Origin: Bryopsis sp. KO-2023
Taxonomy: Eukaryota; Chlorophyta; Ulvophyceae; Bryopsidales; Bryopsidaceae
DNA: 64,000 nt
NCBI GenBank assembly: GCA_030272585.1
Contig: BSYQ01000006.1
Location: 4,117,001-4,181,000 of the forward strand
Direction of reading: 5' to 3'
The position numbers were made by a program, and so were the translations under genes. The notes beneath the pieces were generated by a model. It was not told where the DNA came from, made no database searches, and worked only from the letters and a program-made list of their open reading frames with translations. This document shows, in pieces, positions 39,085 through 48,237 of the stretch. The stretch's first letter is position 1. Each line of letters starts with the position of its first letter.

Positions 39085-39330
39085 GTTAGATGCCTTTGGT
39101 AGCGGTAGCAGCAAAGATAGAGGTGCTACAAGCGATGTGACGCTGTGACAAGACCTCTGAAAGCCCCAGCGTAGCAAGCCCTTAGATGCCTTTGGTAGCG
39201 GTAGCAGCAAAGATAGAGGTGCTACAAGCGATGTGACGCTGTGACAAGACCTCTGAAAGCCCCAGCGTAGCAAGCCCTTAGACGCCTTTGGTAGCAGCGA
39301 AGCTAGAGGTGCTACAAGCGATGTGACGGT
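39085..39330. repeat. 96-bp tandem repeat, 3 copies, D3
   Basis: Units begin near 39091, 39187 and 39283, one more than in D2. The last unit has the shorter GGTAGCAGCGAAGC variant. Confidence 0.8.
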
Positions 39331-39449
39331 GTGACAAGACATCTCGGATAATCCAAACTAAAGTAAGTTTGGCGGGGAAACAGCTTAGCAGAAGGGATCA
39401 GCAACGAGGTAGTTGGAGGGGAAAAGCGTGGTTACGGAATCGCTCTACG

Positions 39450-40637
39450 ATGGACAAACCTCCGAGGCCTCCTACTACCCGGCGTTCGGCATCGGGAATG
39501 CGCGTGTCGGTGTCAGCCCCAGTGGTAGCAACGACTGCAGCACCTCTCACAGCCACTATCTCGACGACCCCTGTAGTGTCAGCACCGGCCGTTCCTCCGA
39601 CACAGACACCGATGCTTCTCACGCCTATGGGAGTTCCGCCACCAGCATTTCCCAGGGTTGCCGAGCCTGGTCAAAGACAACCCCCTGATGTGTTGTCTGC
39701 ACTGCAGTCAGCTTTTTATGCAGAGCTCAATAGACGTAATGAATATGCAAGGGCGGAAAGGGCAGAGAAGAGGGTAGCGGTTTTGGAGGCGACGGCGAAG
39801 GGAATAGCACAAGAACTGGCTGAAGCGCGGCAACAAGAAAAAACGAAAACGAGAAAGGAGTATGATGCTAAAATTCGTGAATTGCAGCAAGAGTTGCAGC
39901 GAACAAAGGAGCACGACAAGACGGTAAGCAAGGAGCTGGACCGATTCCGACGTTGGGTGAAAATGGCCCCCAAGATTGAAGAGCCTGAAAGTGGTGTGGG
40001 TGGGGGACTCGAGCCCTCGGAGGACATATCTCACACCCATTCCACCCAGTCAGAACCTCCAGATACTTGTGAGAATAGCGAGGAGGAGGAGTACGAAAGT
40101 GAAGAGAATGACGAAGCATCAGAAGAGCAGCAAGTGGTGGTGGCCAGTCTGGTTTCTGGGCCGCTGGAGGAGGTGCATAGTACTTGTAGCTTGTGCTTCC
40201 GCGACGTTGATGCTCCTGTGCGACAATTCAGTTGTAGAGCTCATCGTCTTTGCACCAAAGAGCAATGCTGGAGAAAAGCTTGGGTAGCTGACGGGTTGCA
40301 AAGGGATCCTGCAGGCGACGATGAAAACAACTGGGGCTTTACTACATCAGTGAACAAGGAGAAGGGGTACCCGGGAGTCGGTAACTTCACACATTGTAAC
40401 CTCTGTCATGCTGCAGATGTAGCAGCAATGGTCAAGGTTAGGTGGACCAAGACAGTTACCTCATCTCGTGTAAGAGATGCTACCTTAGTCGTGGAGCAAG
40501 CACACGGGTACGCTTTCAAGGGAGCTCGAAATATGAACTTCAGTCAGCACCAGTTAGTCCACCATCAGGTCGCGCGTAAGCCTTCTAAGCGAGTGAGAAA
40601 GGGAGCAGCTCAAGGGGCCGCTCCAGGGGAGTCATAG
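39450..40637 (+). CDS. D3 ORF3: coiled-coil plus Cys/His-cluster protein (395 aa)
   Basis: Inverted copy of the D2 ORF3 with the same translation; one synonymous difference seen near 40143. Intact frame with CSLC, CRAHRLCTKEQCW and HCNLC. It follows a broken integrase, so if expressed it depends on a local promoter or splicing. Confidence 0.72.
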   Translation: MDKPPRPPTTRRSASGMRVSVSAPVVATTAAPLTATISTTPVVSAPAVPPTQTPMLLTPMGVPPPAFPRVAEPGQRQPPDVLSALQSAFYAELNRRNEYARAERAEKRVAVLEATAKGIAQELAEARQQEKTKTRKEYDAKIRELQQELQRTKEHDKTVSKELDRFRRWVKMAPKIEEPESGVGGGLEPSEDISHTHSTQSEPPDTCENSEEEEYESEENDEASEEQQVVVASLVSGPLEEVHSTCSLCFRDVDAPVRQFSCRAHRLCTKEQCWRKAWVADGLQRDPAGDDENNWGFTTSVNKEKGYPGVGNFTHCNLCHAADVAAMVKVRWTKTVTSSRVRDATLVVEQAHGYAFKGARNMNFSQHQLVHHQVARKPSKRVRKGAAQGAAPGES

Positions 40638-40777
40638 AGGAGCATGAAATATTCACGACAAATAAAGACAATAACGGTTTATTTTATTTTGTTTTGTGTT
40701 GTTTTGGTTGTTAGTCTGGGAATTCTTCTGAGAATTTTAGATTTCCCTTGTTGCAGTGTTGGGACTTACTACAAACT

Positions 40778-40790
40778 AGAGGGGGAGGAA
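40778..40790 (+). promoter_or_regulatory. Polypurine tract of D3
   Basis: AGAGGGGGAGGAA directly before TGTAACAGG. Confidence 0.75.
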
Positions 40791-40925
40791 TGTAACAGGT
40801 TGTAGCGAATCAGAAAGGCTACATCATGTCAAATCATATCTTGTCAAACTTAGATGTTCTGAGTGACAGCTAGCATCACTAGCTAGCTAGCTGCTGGATG
40901 CTAGTTGTCAAACCCACAGCACGAG
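40791..40925 (+). repeat. D3/D4 shared LTR, left part, split by G
   Basis: First 135 bp of the 222-bp LTR, ending with the target sequence CACGAG (40920-40925). The remaining 87 bp follow at 54905. Confidence 0.9.
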
Positions 40926-41547
40926 TGTAACCACAAATTGCGTCGTCCTGACCGCTGGGGTCACCCCTGCAGCGGGAGTAACGGTTGCAGAGTCGTTCTT
41001 TGCAGAAATGGAACGGAAGAAGTGGGGACAGCCCCTTTAAACGAAGCACTTGGGCACCCTCTCACAAGAAATGGGTAAACACGAGACCACACTCTTTCCA
41101 AAGATCTTACAAAGACCTCGAACCCAAAGAATACAACAGAAGAAGCAAAAGTCAGAAGTCCCTCCAATACCCTAAGATCAGCCACTTAAATAGGCTCTAG
41201 ACTGACTCATCCCTGTCCCATTGATCGTCCATGATCCTAATCCCCGAGTAGACAACCCAAGCTATCCCCGAGTAGACAACCCAAGCTATCAAACCCATCT
41301 GATCCTTCAAAAGTATCCCTAGTCTATTCATACAGCACCACTTCCTAGGACTGTCCAACCTAGTCACAGCTGTAGCCAAATTGCTACCCCTAAACTGTGG
41401 CGGAACTGCCATGGCAGAACTGTCCCGGGGTGACTGCTAGCCCTACGTAATCCGTCCGGGACTGCCTCAAGCAGCATTCCCTCCCCTGATATCACTCTAG
41501 CCCTGGAGGTGACAAAATTGGTCGAGGCGACGTGGTTTGGGGTTACA
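40926..41547 (-). repeat. 3' LTR of element G (615-bp core plus GGTTACA)
   Basis: Minus strand TGTAACCCCAAACCACGTCG...GACGCAATTTGT, then GGTTACA at 40932-40926. It includes a 24-bp direct repeat CCCCGAGTAGACAACCCAAG at about 41243-41290. Confidence 0.9.
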
Positions 41548-41558
41548 GCTGTAACCAC
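41541..41558 (-). other. Joined-end palindrome before the G 3' LTR
   Basis: Minus strand GTGGTTACAGCTGTAACC. GTGGTTACA equals the last 9 nt of the element at its far end. Confidence 0.8.
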
Positions 41559-41570
41559 TCCCCTCCTCCC
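41559..41570 (-). promoter_or_regulatory. Polypurine tract of element G
   Basis: Minus strand GGGAGGAGGGGA directly upstream of GTGGTTACAGC. Confidence 0.6.
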
Positions 41571-41630
41571 TTGACTTTTGTCCCCAAAAGTTAAACTCAA
41601 CCTCCCCCACTGAACTTCTTCTGTCCCTGG

Positions 41631-42188
41631 TGTAACCCCAAACCACGTCGCCGCCACCAATTTCGTCACCTCCACAGGAGGAGTGCTGCCACAGAACTGG
41701 GACTGTGGCAGCAGTGCAGAAAGGACTGTGGTGAAGGAGCAGTCCTGCCACAGCAAGACGGACGTTGTACGGGTTTTATGTTTTCTTTTATTCATTTTTG
41801 ATCCATTTTTGATCCATCCAAGTTGATGCAAAGGGGTGAAATGATGGGTGAATGAACCAAAGGTGGAGAGAGAGTAGGGGAGGTGTAGTCAAGATTAGTA
41901 AGGATGAGAACGGAATCCAGGGTAGCTAGGGTGTAGTTATGGGGAGTTTAGCGGGAAGCTATCGGGACCCTCTTTGGAAGGAGTGATTGGGGTTTAAAAG
42001 GGAGAGACCAAACGTTCTCATTGTAAGCTTGTTTTTGCTTGAGTTTTCTATCTTGTGTCTTCACACTTCTTGCCGTTTTCTTCCTACCAAAGAGCTTAAG
42101 CTCTCCCCCGTTTTATCCTTCTATTCTCCAAGCGTGGTGGTAACACCACTGTGGCGGGTGTGACGAAATCGGTGGCGACTACCCCGTT
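41631..42188 (+). repeat. 5' LTR core of element F (558 bp)
   Basis: Starts TGTAACCCCAAACCACGTCG. The end region GGTGTGACGAAATCGGTGGCG is an imperfect inverted repeat of the start region CGCCGCCACCAATTTCGTCA. Ends GACTACCCCGTT next to the primer binding site. Confidence 0.9.
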
Positions 42189-42200
42189 TGGTTTCGGAGC
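42189..42200 (+). promoter_or_regulatory. Primer binding site of element F
   Basis: TGGTTTCGGAGC with zero spacing from the LTR core. Confidence 0.75.
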
Positions 42201-42485
42201 TAGGACAACATTGATCCCGACGATCCGACCGGAGCCCGCCGACTTCGTGAGCAATTGGGATTACCCGAGTCTCATTTCGAGCATTTCAAGTCACTTCTTC
42301 GGCAAACGCGACGACGGTTAGGTGTGCTAACAAGTTCAAGCTCAAACTCAAGCTCGTGCGCTTCATTCCATTCCGTTGAGTCTCAGGTTGGAACCACTCC
42401 AAGCGCTACCGGAGCGCCTTCGGCCTCAACACCTTCTGCCGCAGGAACTCCTGCCACAGTACTTCCAACTGTAGTGGGAACAAGG

Positions 42486-44417
42486 ATGGTGGTGACCAAT
42501 ACAAGGAAGCAGCCATGTTTGGACAAATTTGATGGCGAATATGGGACGAAAGCCGCCAACTGGCTCGATCATGCACAAAGCACAAAAAGCTTGTGTAGTT
42601 GGTCCGCTGAAGAAATGGGACAAGAGTTGTTGAAGGCGATGAGAGGGAATGCGCTTTCGTGGCATCAAGCATGGATGGCCGACCGAGGTGGTACTTTTGA
42701 TGGTGCGACATGGGCGGCTTGGAGAACTGCATTTCAAACGCGTTTTGGATTATCTCAAGTGGATCTACTTCACCAGTTGCACAACTGCCGCCAAATGGCC
42801 GGAGAGCCAGTGATGACTTACCGGGATCGGCTACAGAGCTTGTTCCGCCAACTCACAACGGCACCTCACGCCGCAGAACAGGTCCAGTACTTCATCCAAG
42901 GAATACGCCAGGATTTTCGCCCATGGCTTTGCGTTCAGGCCTTCGCCAACCTCGAGGCTGTGGCGCAACGTGCGGCGGAGATGGAAATGTGGGCCCTTCG
43001 AGACGCGGGCCAGATCACACCGGCGGCACTCGCAATGCCAAGTATTGCCACCATGACCCCGCTTTTTGGACCGCCGCCACAGGCGTCGACAAGTGCAACA
43101 CCCCTGTTCACTCCACCGGCAACAATGCCGACACCCGAAAAACCAAATGCATCTACAGGATGGGAGGAACGTCTCCGTTTATTGGAGAAGCAACTCGCAG
43201 AGGTGACAAAAGATGTGCAAATGGCAGAAGCAGATGTTCTCGTGGGTGATAGGATGCAGGTCGATCAACGATCCCGACGGCCGATGAATCGAAGACCTTG
43301 GACTCCTTCAAGTGGTACCAGTGCCGCTACATCACCAATTGTCTTCAGTCCGGAAGGACTGTTGCGACAAGTGGTACAAATGCGTCTTCACGATTTATTC
43401 CGTTGGTCTCCCAAATTAAAAGAAGAATTTCTGAAGCGGATGACGACACCGGCACACATGGCAGAGCCGACATTTGACAACGGAGTACAAGACCTGATGG
43501 ATGAAATCAATACGAACATCATGGAGCAACCTGCCGTTTTGGCCATGCCGGAAGATGATTCTGCCCCCGAGTTCTTCCCTACTGTGGCGACTATGACACC
43601 GGAGCCAAAGAAGAAGAACACACGACTGACATGGGTGACTTGGGTTTCGACACTTTTGACCCTTGTTGTCGGTTTCGGATATTGGATTGGACAACAGTGG
43701 AATGCAAGTATTTCCACTATCGACGTGATGAATTGCGGAGCAAGAGCGACCCCCGCGATTGTGCAAATTCAAGGGATAAAGATTGGAGGAACTGCTGAGA
43801 AGGGCATTGTGGATACCGGTGCTGGTGTAACACTTCTCGCCACCAAAGCCGCAGAAAGGGCAGGAATTTTGCATCTCATACAGCCGTCAAAAGTGTGTTT
43901 CAGGACGGCCAACGGCAAACTCGCCGCTGCTCGTGGCGTTATTCCCGATTTTCCCGTGAAAGTTGGAGGAGCAACACATATGGTGGACATTCATGTTTCG
44001 GACACAGTGCCATACGCCATCCTTCTCGGGGTGGATTGGTTGCAGAAGGCTGAGGCGATCATTGATCTCGGCTTATCAGTCTTGCGATACAAAACATCAC
44101 AAGATGAATGGGGAGAAGTTCCGCTCCTCTCTGGAAAGCAGCAGAAACGAGTGCGGTTTACGGAAGGACTACCACAGCGGAAGAGCACCACGGAGGCAGC
44201 CAAATCAGGACGTATCCCGGCACACACAAGAGCGGCGGTGCCGGTACGTTTCCCGTCGGGACAAGTGGCCCAATGTCATTTGTTCAATCCGACGAATGCG
44301 GAGATTACCATCATCGCGGGCAACAATCTCGACAACCGCCTCCGTACACATGACGGCCGTGCCTTGCGCAAATTGAGTCCCGCCAGTGGCATTCCCGCCA
44401 CTGGCCAGTGCGTTTGA
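42486..44417 (+). CDS. F gag-protease with a predicted membrane helix and no zinc knuckle
   Basis: The frame is open from 42204 (just after the primer binding site), but the first ATG is at 42486 (MVVTNTRKQPCLDKFDGEYG), so a non-AUG start upstream is possible. Gag domain at about residues 10-165 (WRTAFQTRFGLSQVDLLHQL, MTYRDRLQSLFRQLTT). No CCHC motif is found anywhere, unlike gag of B, C, D and G. At about residues 380-405 a hydrophobic stretch, TWVTWVSTLLTLVVGFGYWI, looks like a transmembrane helix. The retropepsin follows near residue 440 (GIVDTGAGVTLLATKAAERA, later AILLGVDWL). Pol lies +1 relative to this frame and overlaps its end by 41 nt. Confidence 0.85.
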   Translation: MVVTNTRKQPCLDKFDGEYGTKAANWLDHAQSTKSLCSWSAEEMGQELLKAMRGNALSWHQAWMADRGGTFDGATWAAWRTAFQTRFGLSQVDLLHQLHNCRQMAGEPVMTYRDRLQSLFRQLTTAPHAAEQVQYFIQGIRQDFRPWLCVQAFANLEAVAQRAAEMEMWALRDAGQITPAALAMPSIATMTPLFGPPPQASTSATPLFTPPATMPTPEKPNASTGWEERLRLLEKQLAEVTKDVQMAEADVLVGDRMQVDQRSRRPMNRRPWTPSSGTSAATSPIVFSPEGLLRQVVQMRLHDLFRWSPKLKEEFLKRMTTPAHMAEPTFDNGVQDLMDEINTNIMEQPAVLAMPEDDSAPEFFPTVATMTPEPKKKNTRLTWVTWVSTLLTLVVGFGYWIGQQWNASISTIDVMNCGARATPAIVQIQGIKIGGTAEKGIVDTGAGVTLLATKAAERAGILHLIQPSKVCFRTANGKLAAARGVIPDFPVKVGGATHMVDIHVSDTVPYAILLGVDWLQKAEAIIDLGLSVLRYKTSQDEWGEVPLLSGKQQKRVRFTEGLPQRKSTTEAAKSGRIPAHTRAAVPVRFPSGQVAQCHLFNPTNAEITIIAGNNLDNRLRTHDGRALRKLSPASGIPATGQCV

Positions 44418-46023
44418 AACGCTCGTCAACAACCTTGGTGGCACTACAGCGGGTGCCCTACTGCCGCCAAGGAAAGAACAACGTGGGGCTGAGGTGGAAA
44501 CGAAAGGAAATACATTGGCGAAACTTCCACAAAAATTGGAGAAGGACTTCCATTGGAGCACTGGTGCACGTCAAGTCTTGGAAGACACACGGACAGCAGA
44601 AGAAAAGGTTCGTACCATTCCTCTTGGCGATCAATTGTCTTCGGCTCGTATATGGGGTTTGCGGAAGGTATTGCGGCAATACTTCTCACGGTTTGCTTGG
44701 ACGTTGAAAGAGACGACTGCGACTACTGCCACAACACATGAAGTGGATACCGGAGATCATCCCCCTATCCACCAACGGGGCCGTTACTTTTCGCAAAAGG
44801 AACATGAAGTGGCGGAAAGAGAAGTGGCGGATCTTTTGGACACCGGACTCATCCGCCGCAGCCAGAGTCCCTGGGCAGCACCGGTGGTACTAGTCCCGAA
44901 ACCCGATGGTCGTTTGCGATTCTGCATCGACTATCGCCGCCTGAATGCCATCACGCGGAGAGATCAGTACCCAATTCCCCGTGTCGACGAGGCCATTGAC
45001 CAACTCCGCCATGCCCGCTGGTTCTCGTCTTTGGATTTGAAGGCCGGATATTGGCAAGTGCCACTCTCCGCAGATGCCGCCGCCAAGAGTGCGTTTCGAG
45101 TCCGCTCCGGACTGTACGAATGGACACGGATGCCAATGGGGATGTGCAACAGCGGGAATACATTCCAGCGATTGGTGGACTCTATTCTCGGAGATTTGCT
45201 GTGGCAAGGTGTGTTGGTATATATTGATGACATCATCATATATGCCTCAACGTTCCAAGAACACCTTCGGTTGCTAACGGAAGTACTTCGACGTTTGGAA
45301 GAAGCAAACATGCGAGTTTCGCCGACTAAATCCATTTTCGGGACACAACACGTGGAGTATTTGGGACATGAAATCTTCAAGGGTCAAGTAGCGCCGTTAC
45401 AACGACACATCACGGCAGTGGAGAAACTACAACCACCAGAGTCTGTGGCAGAAGTGCGCCATTTCCTTGGTTTGACGGGATTCTATCGGCGTTTCATCCC
45501 CCGTTTCGCTGAACTCGCACGACCCTTGTACGAGTTATTGAAGAAAGCTGCCAGGTGGACTTGGACCAATGCCGCAGACCAAGCTTTCCGGACCCTCCAG
45601 AAGTTGTTAATCCAACGGCCGATCCTTACCCTTCCCGACTTCCGCCGTCCGTTCATTCTCACGACCGATTGGTCTGCCCACGCCGGAGCCGCCATTCTTT
45701 CTCAACCATATCCCGAAGGAGAGAGAGTCGTTGCATATGCATCGATCAAGATGTCTGGACCACAAATACATTGGAGTAGTGTTGAGGGGGAATGCTTCAC
45801 CGTACTCTGGGCTATTGAGAAGTTCCGTCCATATTTGCACGGCGTCCGTTTCGAGGTAAAAACCGACCACCGAGCCCTCGTGTGGTTACTAACGGCGAAG
45901 GATCTCGGCAGCAAGTTACTTCGATGGAGTCTCCGTCTGCAAGAGTACGATTTCTTCGTAACATACCAGTCCGGCGCGAAGCATCGACATATCGATGCCC
46001 TTTCACGCCTGCGGCGGAAGTGA
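44377..46023 (+). CDS. F pol: reverse transcriptase and RNase H only
   Basis: Open from 44377 with no ATG before the RT active-site region, so it is probably made by +1 frameshift (or -2) from gag-protease near GTT TGA (44412-44417). RT fingers/palm (SPWAAPVVLVPKPDGRLRFC, YPIPRVDEAIDQL), catalytic YIDD (VLVYIDDIIIYA), thumb (FLGLTGFYRRFIPRF). RNase H starts at TTDWSAHAGAAILS, has VEGECFTVLWAIEKF and TDHRALVWLL, and ends with HRHIDALSRLRRK and a stop. Gypsy pol normally continues into integrase here; the stop is at the natural RNase H end and the LTR follows 0.25 kb later, so integrase is absent rather than mutated. Confidence 0.9.
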   Translation, partial: VPPVAFPPLASAFETLVNNLGGTTAGALLPPRKEQRGAEVETKGNTLAKLPQKLEKDFHWSTGARQVLEDTRTAEEKVRTIPLGDQLSSARIWGLRKVLRQYFSRFAWTLKETTATTATTHEVDTGDHPPIHQRGRYFSQKEHEVAEREVADLLDTGLIRRSQSPWAAPVVLVPKPDGRLRFCIDYRRLNAITRRDQYPIPRVDEAIDQLRHARWFSSLDLKAGYWQVPLSADAAAKSAFRVRSGLYEWTRMPMGMCNSGNTFQRLVDSILGDLLWQGVLVYIDDIIIYASTFQEHLRLLTEVLRRLEEANMRVSPTKSIFGTQHVEYLGHEIFKGQVAPLQRHITAVEKLQPPESVAEVRHFLGLTGFYRRFIPRFAELARPLYELLKKAARWTWTNAADQAFRTLQKLLIQRPILTLPDFRRPFILTTDWSAHAGAAILSQPYPEGERVVAYASIKMSGPQIHWSSVEGECFTVLWAIEKFRPYLHGVRFEVKTDHRALVWLLTAKDLGSKLLRWSLRLQEYDFFVTYQSGAKHRHIDALSRLRRK

Positions 46024-46272
46024 GATTTGGAAAGGAGGGCTGAGCTGGTGCTGATTTCTCCCACGGAAGTGGCCTCTCACGGAAACGGTTTGATAAATGA
46101 CAAATAAACTTATTTTGATTTTGGTAGTACTTCCCTCCGCCTTTCTTTGGCTGTTTTATGGGGAATAGTTCATCGATCGGTTGCGTTTGCAGTTTTTCTA
46201 TCGTTTCATAAATCGGGTTTTCTTGTTTATCGCCTCGACTTTTTCTTGAGAGTGTCTCGGCTGGAGGGAGAG
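46024..46272 (+). other. F 3' untranslated region with polypurine tract
   Basis: Short non-coding stretch ending GGCTGGAGGGAGAG, the likely polypurine tract, directly before ACGGGTTACAGC. Confidence 0.6.
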
Positions 46273-46292
46273 ACGGGTTACAGCTGTAACCC
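46273..46292 (+). other. Joined-end palindrome before the F 3' LTR
   Basis: AC then GGGTTACAGCTGTAACCC, a perfect 18-bp palindrome. ACGGGTTACA is repeated as the last 10 nt of the element. Confidence 0.82.
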
Positions 46293-46852
46293 CAAACCAC
46301 GTCGCCGCCACCAATTTCGTCACCTCCACAGGAGGAGTGCTGCCACAGAACTGGGACTGTGGCAGCAGTGCAGAAAGGACTGTGGTGAAGGAGCAGTCCT
46401 GCCACAGCAAGACGGACGTTGTACGGGTTTTATGTTTTCTTTTATTCATTTTTGATCCATTTTTGATCCATCCAAGTTGATGCAAAGGGGTGAAATGATG
46501 GGTGAATGAACCAAAGGTGGAGAGAGAGTAGGGGAGGTGTAGTCAAGATTAGTAAGGATGAGAACGGAATCCAGGGTAGCTAGGGTGTAGTTATGGGGAG
46601 TTTAGCGGGAAGCTATCGGGACCCTCTTTGGAAGGAGTGATTGGGGTTTAAAAGGGAGAGACCAAACGTTCTCATTGTAAGCTTGTTTTTGCTTGAGTTT
46701 TCTATCTTGTGTCTTCACACTTCTTGCCGTTTTCTTCCTACCAAAGAGCTTAAGCTCTCCCCCGTTTTATCCTTCTATTCTCCAAGCGTGGTGGTAACAC
46801 CACTGTGGCGGGTGTGACGAAATCGGTGGCGACTACCCCGTTACGGGTTACA
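46285..46852 (+). repeat. 3' LTR of element F (558-bp core plus ACGGGTTACA)
   Basis: Core matches 41631-42188. The final 10 nt are not in the 5' LTR. The target duplication CCCTGG follows. Confidence 0.9.
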
Positions 46853-46858
46853 CCCTGG

Positions 46859-48237
46859 TCTTTAGTTGTTAGCTAGTTGTTCCCAGAACTTTTCCAAAAA
46901 GTATCAACAAGAAAATCTTTCTCTTAACTGCCTGACTGGCTACTATGTCTGTAGACGTAGTGCTCAGAAACACAAAACAAGTGCCCATTGTTACTGCAGA
47001 TCCATTTTATTTATTTTTTTCCACAGCAAAACTGTTCAAGGACATCAAAATGTAAACTAACAATGTTGTTCCTCAAACAGGTCCCCCCTTTTTTTTTTTT
47101 AATCACAGCCATCAGCTGTTCTTTAAACCCAGCAGGACTGTTCAAAGAGCACTCGAATGTAAACCAGTGGTGCTGCACTTCAATCAGTTTCCCCCCTTTT
47201 TTTTTTTTTTTCCTCATAGCTAACAGCTGTTCTTTCACCCCTATAGGTCAAAGTGACCAGTTTGTCCCTGTTTGTCCCTTGTTTACCCCCCTTTTCTTCC
47301 CCAGTTCTCTATTGAGCTCAAAAAGTATCAAAAGAAGAATCCTTTTATTTATCGACTGACTGAATACTACTCCTGCAGAAATAGTACCCAAGAACAAAAT
47401 AGAACCAAAAACAAAATAAAAACCCACCCACTGCTGCTGCAGAAATACAGCAATACCAAACAAAACAACAATACAAAACAAAACAAAACCAGAAAATACC
47501 ATATTGTATTTCGCGATCCATCCGTACCACTAGTCAATCGGTCTCCGAATGGTATAGTCGTCCTTTCCTTAGTTGAACGCCCGGCTTCTGTAGAAGTTCT
47601 GCCACTTCATTTCTTTCCCCTTTTTCCGCTGTTTTGTTTTCTCCCAAGCTCTCAACGGTATATGCTGCCGTAGTGGATGAAGTCCCTTAGGCGCTTTCTC
47701 TCTCTCATGCTGCCGTAGCGGATATAGTTCCTTAGGCGCTTTTTAACTCTCTCTGCAGTTATGGCACGTCTGCCACACTTGCTCTTCCTCTTTTGATATA
47801 TAACTCTTGCTGCTGTGCAGCTGCTGCACTCTTCTGGCTTAATCCTCTCCCGCCGATGTGCGCATTATGTCTGTGGATATCTCGAACCACAGACTATCGT
47901 TGTTCCTCATTTGGCACCTGTCACCATTCTCTTTCTCTGCTCAAGTACTTGAGTGGGTGAGCATCTCCTGCTACCCTTCAATATCGTCGACTTCTTCTGT
48001 GCACTTTTGCCTCAGCTTGACTCCCAGCAGGCAAATCCTTTCTTTCCAAATATTTCATTTGATCCTTATCCATCCATTGATCCACTTTTTCCCCCTTGAT
48101 CTCTTGCAACAACAATAGTAGGCAAGAAATATGCAAAAACCTCACAAAATTCAAGTGTCCCCTACCACTGTTGAGTACTTCCATTGGGACAACAATGGTT
48201 GCACCTTGTCAGCTCTGATCTGGGGTTCCATAGTAAA
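46859..48237 (-). other. G 3' non-coding region with repeats and sense-strand A runs
   Basis: No credible ORF. Two ~110-bp diverged direct repeats at about 47030-47245 each have AATGTAAAC, then CCCCCC, a T run of 12 or more (A run on the G sense strand) and CAGCTGTTCTTT. Looser repeats around 46895 and 47317 share AAAAAGTATCAA. Nothing resembling integrase in any frame. Confidence 0.6.

Larger units (their letters stand above)
41631..46852 (+). mobile_element. Element F, complete integrase-less gypsy-type LTR retroelement (5222 bp)
   Basis: LTR cores 41631-42188 and 46285-46842, both exactly 558 bp and seemingly identical. The target duplication CCCTGG is at 41625-41630 and 46853-46858. Two overlapping ORFs: gag-protease and RT-RNase H. 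Only ~250 nt lie between the RNase H stop and the joined-end palindrome, so there is no room for an integrase. The right end ACGGGTTACA (46843-46852) equals 46273-46282. Both frames are open, so it looks recent. Inserted in the 3' UTR of element G in opposite orientation. Confidence 0.9.

Noticed and set aside
47088-47215. Poly-T/pyrimidine tracts as splice acceptors of a host gene
   Set aside because: They sit in tandem repeats within the G 3' region; no exon-like coding sequence follows.
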